Of a stretch of DNA of 64,000 bases, positions 13,001-24,362 are shown one piece after another (the first letter of the stretch is position 1; each line of letters starts with the position of its first letter). The stretch is from Asterochloris sp. CNOR1 (lineage: Eukaryota; Chlorophyta; Trebouxiophyceae; Trebouxiales; Trebouxiaceae). The stretch is taken from positions 1,984,001 through 2,048,000 of the forward strand of contig OZ017757.1 in assembly GCA_963969365.1 (NCBI GenBank), given 5' to 3'. The translations under genes were made by a program, and so were the position numbers. The notes under the pieces are model-generated. The model saw nothing but the letters and a program-made list of their open reading frames with translations, was not told where the DNA came from and searched no databases.

Positions 13001-13752
13001 GTGGTCTTTGTAGTGGCGCCCCCTGAGCCAGCCCCTGCAGCTGCCTGGCTGACATGCATCACGTTCTGCCGGCACGCCAGGGGCGCCGCTCCGGGGAAGC
13101 GCTGTGACTCAGCATGCAGATTGTCCTAACAGGTCGGGAGCCCTAGCTTCTTGCCTTCTGGCACGCCAGGGGCGCTGCGACCAGGTGTGCAGTGTGCCCA
13201 GCAGGACTTTGCAAGCAGTCTTTGAAGCACCGTCTCGTACCTGCAGGCCTGCAGGGGATGCTGCCTTGCGTAACACCAGCAGACCAGCACAGCAGGAGCT
13301 TGCACCTGACGGGGCTTAGATGGCAAGCTTGTGCACAAAGTTCGTGTGCCTGCAGGCATATCAGGGGCGCTGCCCTGGGTGAGCCCTGCGACTCAGCATG
13401 CAGCGTACCTAGCAGGACCTCGCGGGTGGCCGAGCTGAAGCAGGCCCTCTCCCAGCAGGGGCAGCAGGCCAAGCTGCCGGCACTGGCGCCCCGCCCCAGC
13501 CCCGGGCGCGGGCGCGTGACTCAGCTGTTGGAGTGCCTGTCTGGGGCTTCCACACAGACTGGCCCCATCAGAGGGGCACGCTCGGGGCGCCGCTTCGGCA
13601 GAACCCTGCGACGAAAGCTGGGCAGGTGGGTTGGGGTGTCTGCACGGCTGGCTGCTGTCGGCTGTGGGCAGCAAGCGGGCGTACCTGGCCGGAAGAGTGC
13701 TACTGTTGGCAGCCATCAAGCTGGGCAGATGGATGCAGGCTGCCTGTGGTGA
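4007..13752 (+). CDS. Large armadillo-like helical-repeat protein, function unknown
   Basis: Not recognised as a named family. The phase-consistent model is 4007-4201, 4355-5047, 5269-5322, 5461-5602, 5950-6087, 6597-6687, 6892-7039, 7231-7345, 7801-7932, 8120-8236, 8524-8810, 9030-9222, 9877-9929, 10321-10380, 10845-11023, 11597-11772, 12285-12756 and 13416-13752 (about 1193 aa). The N-terminal ~300 residues are Ser/Pro/Ala-rich and look disordered. Exons between 5461 and 9222 encode short amphipathic helices of armadillo/HEAT type (e.g. VDMLLGLLREG, ALQALARLAAKEP, AITALRQIARLAPDYRAA). The C-terminal third is low complexity with basic patches (RRFGRTLRRKLGR). The intron after 11772 uses a GC donor (CAG|GCAAGC). 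Exons at 5269 and 8524 and the 3' end are the weakest parts; the end could instead be an exon near 13786-13819. Confidence 0.6.
5376..5670 (+). repeat. Edge duplications flanking an armadillo-like exon
   Basis: The start of the exon at 5461 (TGCATTCTGGACACGGGGGAGG) has a diverged copy just upstream near 5376-5400 (TGCACTCTGGACAAGGCTGAGG). Its end, reading SLKNMLGERL, is repeated at 5632-5668 as SVRNLLGERL. All candidate donors, after 5602, 5658 and 5668, keep the same phase, so alternative splicing is possible. Confidence 0.6.
6100..6360 (+). repeat. Donor-side echoes after exon 5950-6087
   Basis: The exon end AEAGWALVNTLLLG plus its donor is repeated at 6127-6172 as AEALADTLLLSE followed by GTGAGTGC. 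A weaker fragment (GGGGCTGGCTGGGCTTTGCTGG) lies near 6316-6340. Confidence 0.6.
8478..8747 (+). repeat. Exact 135-bp in-frame tandem duplication
   Basis: Two identical units, 8478-8612 and 8613-8747, with no mismatch seen. The period equals 45 codons. In the preferred frame each unit contains AWGLLHRVHAEAHLLQLVDC, an amphipathic helix suited to an armadillo-like repeat. Both units can be read through without a stop between 8524 and 8810, so the duplication may lie inside one exon. Confidence 0.9.
8976..9006. repeat. AC/AT microsatellite
   Basis: Mixed dinucleotide run ACATACACATATATATACAC followed by further CA units, in an intron about 25 bases upstream of the exon at 9030. Confidence 0.85.
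9185..9640 (+). repeat. Serial donor-side echoes of exon 9030-9222
   Basis: The exon end and donor (GTCAGCGGGCGAGTGCTGCAGGGTGAGG) recur in the following intron as GTCAGCGGGCGTGTGCTGCC near 9412-9440 and GTCAGTGGGCGCATGCTGTA near 9599-9625. Each is followed by a GGGTGA donor-like motif. Spacing is about 190-220 bp. Confidence 0.7.
10676..10800 (+). repeat. Acceptor-side echoes of exon 10845-11023
   Basis: CTGCAGGCTG then GCGCAAGGAGCATGC at 10676-10705, and GGAGCACGCTGACCGCTTCT at 10769-10790, copy the acceptor and first ~45 bases of the exon at 10845. The second copy has a TAG where the real exon continues. Confidence 0.6.
13060..13420 (+). repeat. Repeated acceptor region before the last armadillo-like exon
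   Basis: A unit of GGGCGCTGC, then GACTCAGCATGCAG, then CCTAGCAGGAC-type sequence is present at about 13080-13135, 13168-13210 and 13368-13420. Only the last copy leads into open coding sequence, at 13416. Confidence 0.6.
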
Positions 13753-15072
13753 AAGGGTGTGACTGGGTGGGAGTGACTGCTGCAGGGGGCGCTTTTCAGC
13801 ACGCTGTGGCGCAGGCTAAGCAGGTGGGGAGAGAGGGTGAGCAGGTAGATGCAGCAGGCTCAGATGGCTGCATGTACTTGGACCAGGGTCGGCGCAGCTG
13901 AGCTCTGCTCAGCGGATGGAGGGTCCCCACTTCAGCCGTATGAGCATGCTGCAGTGCCGGCTGGGATGTATTGGCAGGCTTGCAGCCTGCTCACAGCTGT
14001 CTGCAACTGGCCAGAATCAGGCAGCGTCAGGGTTGGACGCCAGGGCGTGTAATCTCTGTCAGGCTGGGCACATGCATCTTGAGGCATGATGCCATTTGGA
14101 TGACTGCCTGGTCTGATTCTGCACCAGTCTGAGGCCGATGCTGGTTGTTTCGCCCCAGCTGACCGTTGTCAGCAAAGTCTTGAGCCTCAGGCTGGTGCTG
14201 TGCATCACCTGACTCATGCCAAGCAGGTGGCTGAGACCGATGCTCATGCTGTTGCTGCAGGTGGGCCTGCATAGACGAGGAGCATCCCGTGCCCAGTGAT
14301 CCTCTGCCATCAAACCACCTGCCACTTGTTCAGTAAACTGTGAGACAGGGGTGGTTTCCCCGAGCTCCAATGCACCCAGAGAGTGCAGAGCAGTTGGAAG
14401 CAAGACTTGGCACTGCTACTACCCGCTAGAGAGACGTCTGTTACCAGCGCTGGGGGATTGTGCCCCCCCAGGACTTTGCCTCCACGACTTCACTCGTGGC
14501 ATCTGCTGCATGTGTGCAGCCAGCTGACCGCAAGCTATGCCACCTCACAACATGTGTGACCCTTAGGCTTTGAAGTGCCTCTAGGCCTGCCAGGTGCCCT
14601 GCCTTCCTGCAGTTTTAGACTAGTATCTTGACAAACACATTGCACCCTTTGATCTGGCCTTGCTGTTGCTCGGTCCAACTGATACAGATGGTCTCCATAA
14701 GCATAGCCTGCAGTCCTCATGCGCTTTGCACATGAGCTTCAATACCCCCCTGTTCACTTGCTGCGCTGTTCAAGTGTGTATTCACGCTGACCCACCAGCT
14801 TGCCGCCCACACCAGTCCACACCTCAGCTCGCAATGACTTACCACACCACGCATCCTGGCTGGTGCCCTGCTTCCACCTCCACACAGTGTATATATGTCC
14901 CACAGTGCAGACTCATGGCAGTCAGCATGCCCAAGCCATTACTTTCCCCTATTATTCTCTGTTGCCGTGGATGAATTTGCATGACTGCTGGGCATATGGC
15001 TGCCCCTGCCCATACATCTGACTGTTGTGAGAGTTGATTTAACTGAGTACATAACTAACTTTGTGGCAAACT
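13753..15072. other. Intergenic, convergent 3' ends
   Basis: 1.3 kb between the armadillo-like gene (+) and the TPP carrier (-). It should contain both 3' UTRs and possibly a last exon of the first gene near 13786-13901. A TGTAA motif, the usual green-algal polyadenylation signal, lies at 14048-14052. No RNA gene or further conserved coding exon was recognised. Confidence 0.45.
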
Positions 15073-18000
15073 TTAGGGTCTTCTGCGTTCCTGGGCCTGA
15101 TTAGAGTGCTCATGCATAAGGGTAGCAAGATAGGCCACCACAAACTCATAAGTTGCAAAGGTCACGGCTGCAGAGGGAGCTGCCTTGATCAGGCTGGGCA
15201 GGGCGCCCTTGTAGAAGCCGCGGATGCCCTCCCTCTGGTAGATCTGGGTGAGACATGTGCGCAGCGTCTTCACGGTCTCCTGCCCAACTCTCTGCCCATA
15301 CCTGCAGGCAGTGGGACGCAGTGCCATGCAGCTGCTGCCTTGGTAGTGGGCGCAGACACAGCAGGCAACAAGCAAGAAAAGTTGCGACTCATCAATTTTG
15401 CAGAAAGCAATGCAGTCAGTCACCAGCGTCATGGGCTGCTGAGGGTGTCTGCAAGCAGAGCCGAGGAGAGTTAGCAAATGCAGAAGCCTTGCTGAGGGGC
15501 CCAAGCACTGCAGGGCGGGTCTGCACAATCTTGGGGTGCAGTTCAGGCCCAACAACCTGCCACCTAGCTCGCCTTACCCCCCTCTCCCTCCTCCCCTTGA
15601 GGAGCTTGGGCACAGCTTTGTGGGTGCCCTTGGTGTGGTTGCAGTCACACCACAGGCTCTGCCGGGATCGGGATGCACTCCTCTGGACCAGTCAGTGTCG
15701 CCACACCAAGCCCACCTGAGGTCTCGCTGCAGGCCAGCCACCTGGTAGCGCTTCTTGGCCACGTCCAGGGGGTGCGTGCCCAGCTTGGCCAGAGTGCCTG
15801 CCACTAGGCCGCACATGAAGCGCTCAAAGCCCGTGACGCTCTCGCTCCCCTTTAGGGTGTGCCCCTTCAGGATGAGACATAATCTCAGGCAGAGCAGATT
15901 CCAGCGAATCCCCTGTCGCTGGGCATCAGGTCCTGCTGTCGCTATTGCAGTCTGCCCCAGCGCGTTGCCACATCAGGCAGCAGCCAGCCAGCATCTGCTG
16001 CTGGGTAGTCCCAGAGCCTTGCTGCACCCTGTCTCGCACACATTGGGCTGGTTTCAACAAGCAGAGCACCTGCTCCACCAGCAGAGCAAGCATCAACTCA
16101 AGAGCCCAAGGCTGTTGCACAACCACACCAGAGCACCTCCATGCCAGGTGTGTTCTGAACGCTGCCTGCTTGCCAGGGCTTAAACCATGCAAGCCAATGC
16201 AAGGGCATCACTCATCCCCTTGGGTACCCTGCCGAGTCCTGCAGCCTTGCCTGCAGGTACACAAGTATGCACATGCTCTTGCAGCACCAGAACAGGGCAC
16301 CCAACACGATCCCAGGCGCGCGCCAGTCAGCATGCCGCCCACAGCTTGAACTGCATGACTTGTGGTTTGCATGCATGCTCCAGCAGCAAAGGATCTGAGG
16401 GTCAACTTGCCTGCGCTTGCCACCTTGCCCGCCGCGCCTTGCCCCAGGCCACTGTGAAAGTATCGTACAGCCCAAACTGGAGGGCTGCATAGGGCACAAT
16501 CTCGACCAGGGTGATTCCCAGCCCAGTGTAGAGGCCGCGCACCCCGCTGTGTTGCACAATGCCTTTGGCAGCCTCAGTCATGGAGCGATACACCTGCACG
16601 CATGCACGTTGCCTGAATTCAGCAGGGGGCAACTTCTTGATGCATGACGGGTGGTTCATGGAGTGAAGAACATGCAAAGCACAAACAACTGGCCTGCAAT
16701 CAGTGCGTCTTGGGTGCTTGGGAAAGGAGCTCTGCCTGGGCGCCCTGCTGTGTGGGGTGCTGGCACACTCAGGGGAGGGGCAGGCGGTCAGGCAACAGGC
16801 TGCTGCACCCCGCAGAAATCTCTGTTTGACTTGGGCAGGGATATCAAGCGCAATTAGCGGTGCGGCTTCCAGTGTCAAGCAAGCATACCCCAGCCTCAAT
16901 GTCCCTGGAGCCTGCCTTCAAACAGGACGTACAGCTGCTGCAGATGACCCGCTGCACAGATGGCCAAACCCCTCACACCTTGGGCTCACCCTGGACTGCC
17001 AGGGTGGTCCTCAGGAGGTCAAAGGGATAGGACGCGGCAGTGGCGGCTGCGCCAGCCAGTGCTCCGCTGATGAAGGACAGCGAGGGCGCCCAGTCCGACT
17101 TGGCAATCCCTGTCCGCTGTGCAAAGGCGCGCACCTGGACAGCAACAAGAAGCCACCTGTGGCGCAGGCAGCCACGCTTGGCTGCATAAGGCACCCATCA
17201 CAGCAGCAGCGGCCTCTGTCTGCACTGGACGCAGAAGTTTGTGAACTTGGACAGCAGGAGCGCCAGTCTGCCCTTGACAACTCCGTATACTGCGCCCCTA
17301 GATTGCAACCAACCCTTTGTGTGGGCAGCAGCCTGCGAAATGCGACCATGACAGCAGCAGCAGCAGCCCCCATCTGCACAGGCTCCAATGCTCAAGCCTG
17401 CAAGGCGACACGGTGGACGTGCGTGAGAGGGCGCCAATGTGACTGGGGCTTCTATCCGGCCACCTGACAAACCCCCTGGGTGTATGGCTGGTTTACCGAT
17501 TAGGGAATCGGGTGCAGAAGCGCACACCTGCACCGCGGTGCAGTGTGCCTGTGTGAGATTCGAGCCCTGTCAAATTCAGGCCGACCCTTGGACGCCAGCA
17601 CAGATGAAATTGACCTGGAAATTGGCCTAGGTAGTCTGAAGAGCGCACTCAGGGCGGCAGTGGCAGGAAGGTCTGCTGTAAACACAGCAACGAGGCCATA
17701 GGCTGTTGACTTTGCAGAGTACACAGGGCTCAAAATCGGGCAGAAGATTGCTGCATGGAACATTGCGAGAGGAAGCAGTGCAGTCTGTGCCTCATGCTAA
17801 TGTCAGGTAGCGTGCCAACCATGGTGGGCACGACAACCCTCAGGCGATGAGATCGCACCTGATGCAGCGTCGCAAACTGGACGGCTGTGTAAGGGATCGT
17901 CAGCAGCTGCCCAGGCAGCAAGCCACGCCAAAGCCCCTGCAGGCACTGAAGTGTCCTCCCAGCAATCCCAAAGTGACATCTGAGGAGGCAACAGCATTTG

Positions 18001-18882
18001 CCACAGCAGCAGAGAGATGCGACACTACTTGCAGCCACCTGCTGTGTGTGGAACAGCTTGTCATCAACATAGAAGATGCGGATGGACATCATGAAAGCGT
18101 GCTACACAGCAGGCGCACAAGATGCACTCCGAAGCCCTACCTCAGAAAGGCTCACAACATGTCTTCCATTCTTACTATAGCTAGTCACCCAGGCCTACGC
18201 CCAGACACTAGCATGTGCAGACAGGTGCTGCAGCTATCTGCGGTGTTGCAGGAGGCTGCCATCCACCCTGACGCCTTCTGCTCAAGGCACACTCACAGAA
18301 GCCTGACCATGACAAAGTGCTTGCCCAAACCATGTGCAGAGGGCTGCAGCAGCCATCTGCAGCTGTTGCAAGGGCAGTGACCCACCCTCACGCCTTCTTC
18401 TCGAACGATGGTCACAAAGGCCTGGCGAATGCCTGTGTACTTGGACTGCAGGCTGCCCAGTGGCAGGGACTGCACTGTGCGGGGTCCAACGCTGCTGGGC
18501 AGCGGCTGGGGCAGGGCCTGCCTGATTGGCTCCACTTGACACTGCACAGGCAGCCAGCAGAGCGGCTGTCCTAGCTTGCAGCTGTCCACAGAGCGCTACT
18601 GATGCATGGTGGGGTTGTGTGGCAACGCTTCTGGTCTGCCGAAGAGGCTGAAGCAGCGCGCAGATGAGGGTGTATTGAGTATGCAAACAACGATGCATGG
18701 CACCAGCAGATGTGCAGCCATCAACCATCAAAGCAGTGCATGTGCACCTGAAATCTGATCTTGAGGACATCCAGGGGCTGCACCACCAGGCGAGCCACAC
18801 ATCCCGCAATGGCACCAGCTGTTGCATCCAATGCCGCCCTGTTCTTCACTCCGCCTGCACTTCCCTCACTGTGGATCGTCAT
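15073..18882 (-). CDS. TPC1: Mitochondrial thiamine pyrophosphate carrier
   Basis: Mitochondrial carrier family member of the SLC25A19/plant TPC type, which imports thiamine pyrophosphate across the inner membrane. Exons in coding order: 18882-18748, 18541-18386, 17936-17859, 17134-16979, 16593-16411, 15849-15716 and 15301-15073, giving 356 aa. The three repeat signatures are visible: [10 protein letters not shown] in exon 1, [10 protein letters not shown] in exon 4 and [16 protein letters not shown] in exon 6. The pieces [49 protein letters not shown] and [17 protein letters not shown] match plant TPC. The start is the ATG at 18882; an in-frame TTG upstream was not used. The intron after 16411 appears to use a GC donor (CAG|GCAAGT). 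The acceptor at 15849 is weak, so a few residues there are uncertain. Confidence 0.88.
18205..18430 (-). repeat. Donor-side echo of TPP carrier exon 2
   Basis: Plus-strand 18205-18300 is a diverged copy of 18330-18430, which spans the end of exon 2 and its donor. Shared blocks include CCACCCT-ACGCCTTCT and the GCAG-GCTGCAG-ATCTGC block. The copy lies within intron 2, about 125 bp downstream of the real junction. Confidence 0.6.
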
Positions 18883-19691
18883 GCCTGATGTGCTGCCCAC
18901 CAGAGACCCATTCAAGCGGCCCCAGCACTTATAGCTTCGCTGCAAATAGTGCTATGTCTGATGGTCTGCCACATTGGCTCCAAGAGTCTTGGAATGTGCG
19001 CGGATATCCCTTGCCGTGGTCAGATACTGGCGGTGGCCGCGGTGGCTCATTGCAGAGTTTGGAGCACGACCTAAGGCCCGATCACATGTACTGAATACAA
19101 GAGCTGGCATGCTTGATGCATGCATCAGCCCTGGCTGTTAATTTAATTGCATGCAACGTGCAAGAATGCAATTGCAAAGAACACGACGCCGAGGTGTGTT
19201 GGCTGGGCTGCAGCTGCCAACATATTACTGGGGACTAGCTGGCAGCCAATGTCTAGCAGGGACTAGCACCTCAATAAGTCTTTCAGGGCTGATGATAGGC
19301 ATTCCCTGGAGAGAGAGGTTTGGTGGTGCTGCTTTGATAAGGGAAGGCTTTAGAGGTTGAGACTGAGATCCTGAATGGCCCAAGGGCCAGCACCGTCATA
19401 CAACAGCAAGGGGTCAGATAGAGGGGACATGGTTATTTTCGACGATGTCGTTGTGAAGGCAAGCACAGGCCTCTTGATGCTCAGCGATAGATCAGTTGTG
19501 ACCGTGCTGCCCGTCGCCTGAGATCACACATTTGACCTGGTCAACTGGACATAATATACAAGAGAAACTGAGGAGCACATGTTGTCAGTATCTCGACTGC
19601 ATTGTTGAGGCAACTGTGCTGGCCTGCTGTTGTCGATTGTGCTGTCTGGTCAGCCAACTGCCTGACCTGGGTGCCATTTGCCAGCAGCCCA
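18883..19691. promoter_or_regulatory. Divergent promoter region, TPP carrier / TraB
   Basis: 809 bp between the start codons of two divergently transcribed genes, so both promoters and 5' UTRs lie here. A 10-bp palindrome TTGCATGCAA sits at about 19147-19156 in a locally AT-rich stretch. No TATA box was recognised with confidence. Confidence 0.5.
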
Positions 19692-22600
19692 ATGCCTGCC
19701 ACAATGCAACTGGCTGGGTATGAATGTGATGAGGCTGTTCCCGGTGCAGCTGTTGTTCTGGAGCATCCTGCTGGTGGCAAGGTGGTTGGCAGCACTGTCT
19801 TCTTTGACAGTGCATCGCGGTGGTGTTCAAAGCGTATGCTCGTGAGCTGCAGGTATACCTGGTTGCTGTCTCCCATGCATCCCACAGGGCTCCAAAGGAC
19901 GTGGCAGACTGCATCCTTGCCACCAACCCAGCTGTCATTGCACTGGAAATAGACCAGGTGAGAGGCTTGGGCACCTGGAGAAACCTGCTGCAGCTCACCA
20001 CAGCTCAGCTTGTTGCGCAAGCGAATACTTCCTGCAGGAGGAGATCAATAGGGTGCCTGCTGTAGCTCACACGAGCTGAGCTTATGAGCAAGTGCATGCT
20101 GCGTGCAGGAGCGGTACAAACGGCTCCAGGACAGAGCTGCCTCAGGAGATCCCTATGACATGCACAAATTCAAAGGCGCCCACACCCCACTGCAGGTCTG
20201 CATTTCAGTGTCCTGCCATTGTTTTGCTGCAAGGCCGATACATGGCACTCCCGGTGCTGAGCCCCAGTGTGGAAGCTGTATGGGCTGTGCAACACCAGAC
20301 GCAGCACCCTTATTCATGAGGTCGTAACCATGGCTACCCAGACATGCGCACCTTGAACGGCACGCCTGGAAGTGGTGTGACCTCTTTGGTGTCTCCTGCA
20401 GACCTTGGCACTGCTGTGGAACGGCAAGCTGTTTGCCAATATGGTGTCCCAAGTAAACACGATATGGGCAGCGTTGGTAGGCATCGCGCCTGGCAGCGAG
20501 TTCCTCACGGCAGCCGACCTCTCCAGGCAGGTGAGCACCAAGCAGCTGGAGCAGCTGTCAAAAGGGTCTGCCCAGTGTCTTGTGCCAGTTTGTACCCAAT
20601 GACTTTGCAGATGTACAGCCAGACTTCCTGTCTGTGGGCTACAAGATCTGGGTCTGCTTGCATTTAGCAGCTCAGCAGAGGCCAGGGCGCCGATCATGTC
20701 TGTCGACAGCAACTTCTGCGTTTGATTGCATCGAGCATTCAGCGGAGGCCAAGGCGTCCCCTGTGCTGCAGGTTGGGGCCGAGGTCAGGCTGATAGACAG
20801 GTGAGCGGTCTTCCTCCTCCAAGCACCCATTTTCCAGCTTTGTGTTGTCGCTGGGCTGGTTCACTTGCTGACTGTGGGCCTGGGAAAATCAGGTAACAAT
20901 GGTGCGGTGCCAGAATGCTGCAATGTCCTGCTCTGTAGGGACCAGAAAGTGACCATGGCCCGCATGGTGACCCTCACCCAGCAGCTGCAACAGCAGGGGC
21001 AGCCTGCCATACAGCTGCCGCAGCCACCAGGTGGGGCCAGATCATTTCAGCAACCTCATCTCTGGACAAGAGGGGCAATGCCAGGTCCTGCAGGCTGCAT
21101 TGCTGGTCCCAAAGGCCATTTCATGCTTTCCCTTGCTGTGGCAGTACCAGCTTTGGTCTGCGCTGCTTGACAAGAACACAGATCAACTTTGAGAGACAGC
21201 CAACAGCTTCACAGACAGCAGGTAGCAGCCACTCCAAAGCCTTGCCAGTTGGCCTGCAGGGCCACATGCTGGAGCCATCACAGAGCAGCCCGGCCTCACT
21301 GGCGATCAGTCAGATAGTCTGGACAGCCCTGCCAGTCAGGAGTCCAGCTCTTTTGGGTCTGACAACCTCCAGCCACAGTCACCCCCTGAAGCACAGAATC
21401 TAGCAGGTGCAGCATGCGTAAGATCCTGTGCATCTGCTGCACAGCAGCATCATAGAGACGGCATCGCCTCCATACATATACGCCCTGCAGACAGCAGCAG
21501 CAATGAAGATTGCCAGTGCGTGTCTTACACACACCGTGTGCACAGTGGATCGGTCTGCATCAAGCTTGGAGCCTGCAGGCAGCAGCAGGACAATGTGACA
21601 TGTCGCACACCTCTGTACAGCAGAGCACAGATGATGGCGTCCCTGTTTGCAGCTGTGGCGCCCAGCATGCAGCTGTGGCATGCTCATGAGGGAATGTCTG
21701 CACATGGCCGTGAACCTGTGCAGGCAGCAGCAGTGTGCATCTGAGGCAACGCCCAGATCTGGCGGTCCTTCCCTGCAGGCAGCGGCAGCAGACAGGACAT
21801 GGCCCAGACCATAACGCTGGAGTGGCGCAACAGACTCAGGGCAAGTATCTGAACCGTGGCATGCCCCACAGGGTGTAGACGCCGCAAGCATGGAGCCTGC
21901 CCTGCGCTGCGTGGCTGCCTGTTACACAGAGCTCCTGCTCTGCACAGAGAGCCTTGCATGGTGCTCAGTATTGCAGGACATCAAATGCTGTCCCGCAATA
22001 TCTGTAGCTGCCACAGGCTCAAGACAAGCCCCACCCATCAACATGTGGATCCCTGTCTGTGCACGCCCTGCAGTGTCACCTCTGTAGCAGCTGTTACTTG
22101 GCTTCCTGGTGCAGCACCTGATTTTCTGCTTGTTGCGCCTCACAGCCTCCATGGTGCCTACCTCAGAGCTGCTCTGCCATGACTGCCTGAGTGGCAGAGC
22201 AGGGGTCTGCCTGTCGAGCATTGCGTGAGCAGGATGCTTATGCGGCAGGCTGTGGCTGCGGCCTGCATTTGCGCTTGACACTTGTATGTGCTGATTGCAG
22301 AGTGGCGGCTGTGACAATGCAGACGAGGTGGTGGACACCTTCAAACGCATGCTGCAAGAAGGTTAGACTCAGTTCTGGAGGACGTGCAATCCAATGCTGT
22401 CATTTTTAGCCTGCTGCCTACCTGTCGCTATGAGACACAGCTCGATGTCTGTCGGCTTGTCTGTGGTTTGTACTGCGGCGCATCTACTGCGCAGCCTGTG
22501 GTATGTGCTGTGAATTCGGCATGCTGATCAATTGGTGGCAGCTCAGGCGGCTACCTGCCTTCAGCAAGTTGTGGCTTGCATGCCCTCAGCGTCTCAGCCA

Positions 22601-24362
22601 ACCTGTAGCTCGGGACATGGGTACCTGCTCTCAGCTAGTGTGCCCCCATGACTTGGCAAGAATGCAACCAGCATCAGACTCAAGTAACTCAGTACCCAAA
22701 CTGTAACAAGCAGGCTCGAATGCAAGTGCGTCCTGAAACCTGGCAAGGCATGCAATGCAGCTGCTGGTCTTTGGCTGCAGGCAGCAAGAAGGGAGGGCGC
22801 ATTGGCAGCCAAGACCTGTCAGTGGTCAGGGGGTGTGCGCGAAAGGTGGTGGAATCCGAACGGCGCAAGGCGCTGCAAGGTGCGCAACACACCTGCCTTC
22901 TGGGCACAGGGGCAGCTGAACACTCTTGGTGCAGCACCTGTGGTGTCTTCTGCAGCAGCTCTCGCATGCTCCTGGCAGAGGCACAGGCCCAGCAGGGTCT
23001 GCCCCAAGCAAGACCAAGGGCCCTCACGGACAGACGAGGATGCAGCGAGGCCTGGCGCTGTGCCCTCTGTGCCAACTGCTGGGCTGCCAGCTCAAAAGCA
23101 TGCCTGAGGGTATGACGCTGCCTGCCTAAAGCACAGAGACAGGCTGCCCAGCTGCCTGAGGGTGACATGGCTTCACTTCGGCTCAAGAAAAGCCCAGCCA
23201 GGGAGTTGATATTGGTGCTGGAATTGCAAAGGTAGTGGAGGTGGGTGGGCCAGTGCTTCCATAGTGTTCTGCTGCTGCCTGCTCAAAAGTCCATGAGACA
23301 GAGGCCCATCTGACTGTTCTTGGTTGCATATCGTGGTCTTCAAAACAAGTGTATGCTTGCTGCTCTGGTGCAGGGGGCAGCGAGGAGCCTCCCCTGTCCA
23401 TGGAGAGCGTGCAGAGGGCAGCTGGCTTGCCTGTCAGCTCTGGTGTGGCAGCCCTGAAGGAGGTCATTGGGCATGAGCGAGACATGGTACTGGCTAGGTG
23501 CGGTCAAATTTGCGCTTTGATGACGGGGTCTTGGTGCGGCTGGGAGGGCTCTGCTGCACTGTTCAGTGATCACCCTGCTTCTCATGGCTTGCTTACTATG
23601 TTGTCAGGCAGTTCTGGCTGCTGGCCCAGGTTGCTGCACTGCACATGCAGCTGCCTGGTGGTGCCCTGAGGTGTTGTACACAAATTGCCACCATCCCTGC
23701 TGCCACCAGTGGTCTGCAGCCAGCATGAGCTGATGTGTGCAGGCGTCTGTGGGAGGCTGGGCAGGCGGCCAAAGGAGGCAACGTCGTGGGGGTGGTGGGC
23801 GCATCACACTGCCGCGGCATTGCCCAGCACTGGGTGCGGGCGGGCACATCAGCCATGGCCCATGAAGCAGAGCAGTACTGCCAGGCACCTCAGTCCATCC
23901 AGAACCCTGTGGCCTCAAGGCTAGGCTGGATCCTTGCAGGTCGGCTGTGGCACTCCTCTGAGGTCAAGCATGTACTCTCTGCCACAACAACGCAACACTC
24001 TCTGCTACAGCCCTGCCGTCAGATGGCTTTGGCTGCCTGGACACCTTCTACTCTCTTCAAGGCTGCCTACATGGTTCTTGCCACGTGCCCCGTGCAATCT
24101 GCCTGCCTGAGGGTGCTGCACCATGTATCTCTGCAACAAGTTCAACATTTTGGGTTTTGCAGGTAGCGGCCTGGCCTACCTCACATACAAGCGGCCACGT
24201 GCAGTCTTGGTTGTGGGCGGCACCTCAGCGCTCTTCAGCACAGCTGTGCTGTACAGCACCATAGGCCTGGCAATCCAATCAGCCACACGCTTTGCCGACA
24301 ACATTGTAGAAGCAGCTAGCAGCCTTGAGATGGATTCCAGCGATGTCACAAGCTGGTCATGA
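19692..24362 (+). CDS. TraB/PrgY-family membrane protein
   Basis: TraB-domain protein of the eukaryotic type; molecular function is not settled for the family. Exons: 19692-19781, 19853-19957, 20109-20195, 20402-20530, 20772-20800, 20939-21030, 21260-21406, 21779-21840, 22301-22361, 22781-22879, 23374-23497, 23743-23939 and 24163-24362, giving 473 aa with all phases consistent. Diagnostic blocks: GGKVYLVAVSHASHRAPKDV, NPAVIALEIDQERYKRL, GSEFLTAADLSRQVGAEVRL and VVGVVGASHCRGIAQHW. A Ser/Gln-rich insert of about 50 residues (exon 7) interrupts the domain. The C-terminus has a hydrophobic segment (RAVLVVGGTSALFSTAVLYS), so membrane anchoring is likely. One exon is only 29 nt, and the intron at 21841 has a GC donor. 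A second ATG at 19704 is an alternative start. Confidence 0.85.
20000..20120 (+). repeat. Acceptor-side echo of TraB exon 3
   Basis: CTCAGCTTGTTGCGCAAGCG followed by TTCCTGCAGGAGGAGATCAA at about 20003-20047 is repeated as GAGCTTATGAGCAAGTGCAT then GCGTGCAGGAGCGGTACAA at 20076-20119. The second copy is the real acceptor and exon start at 20109. Confidence 0.6.

Noticed and set aside
17480-17580. Possible tRNA (GATTCGAGCC T-loop-like motif near 17556)
   Set aside because: No acceptor stem or D and anticodon arms could be paired around it; it lies in an intron of the TPP carrier.
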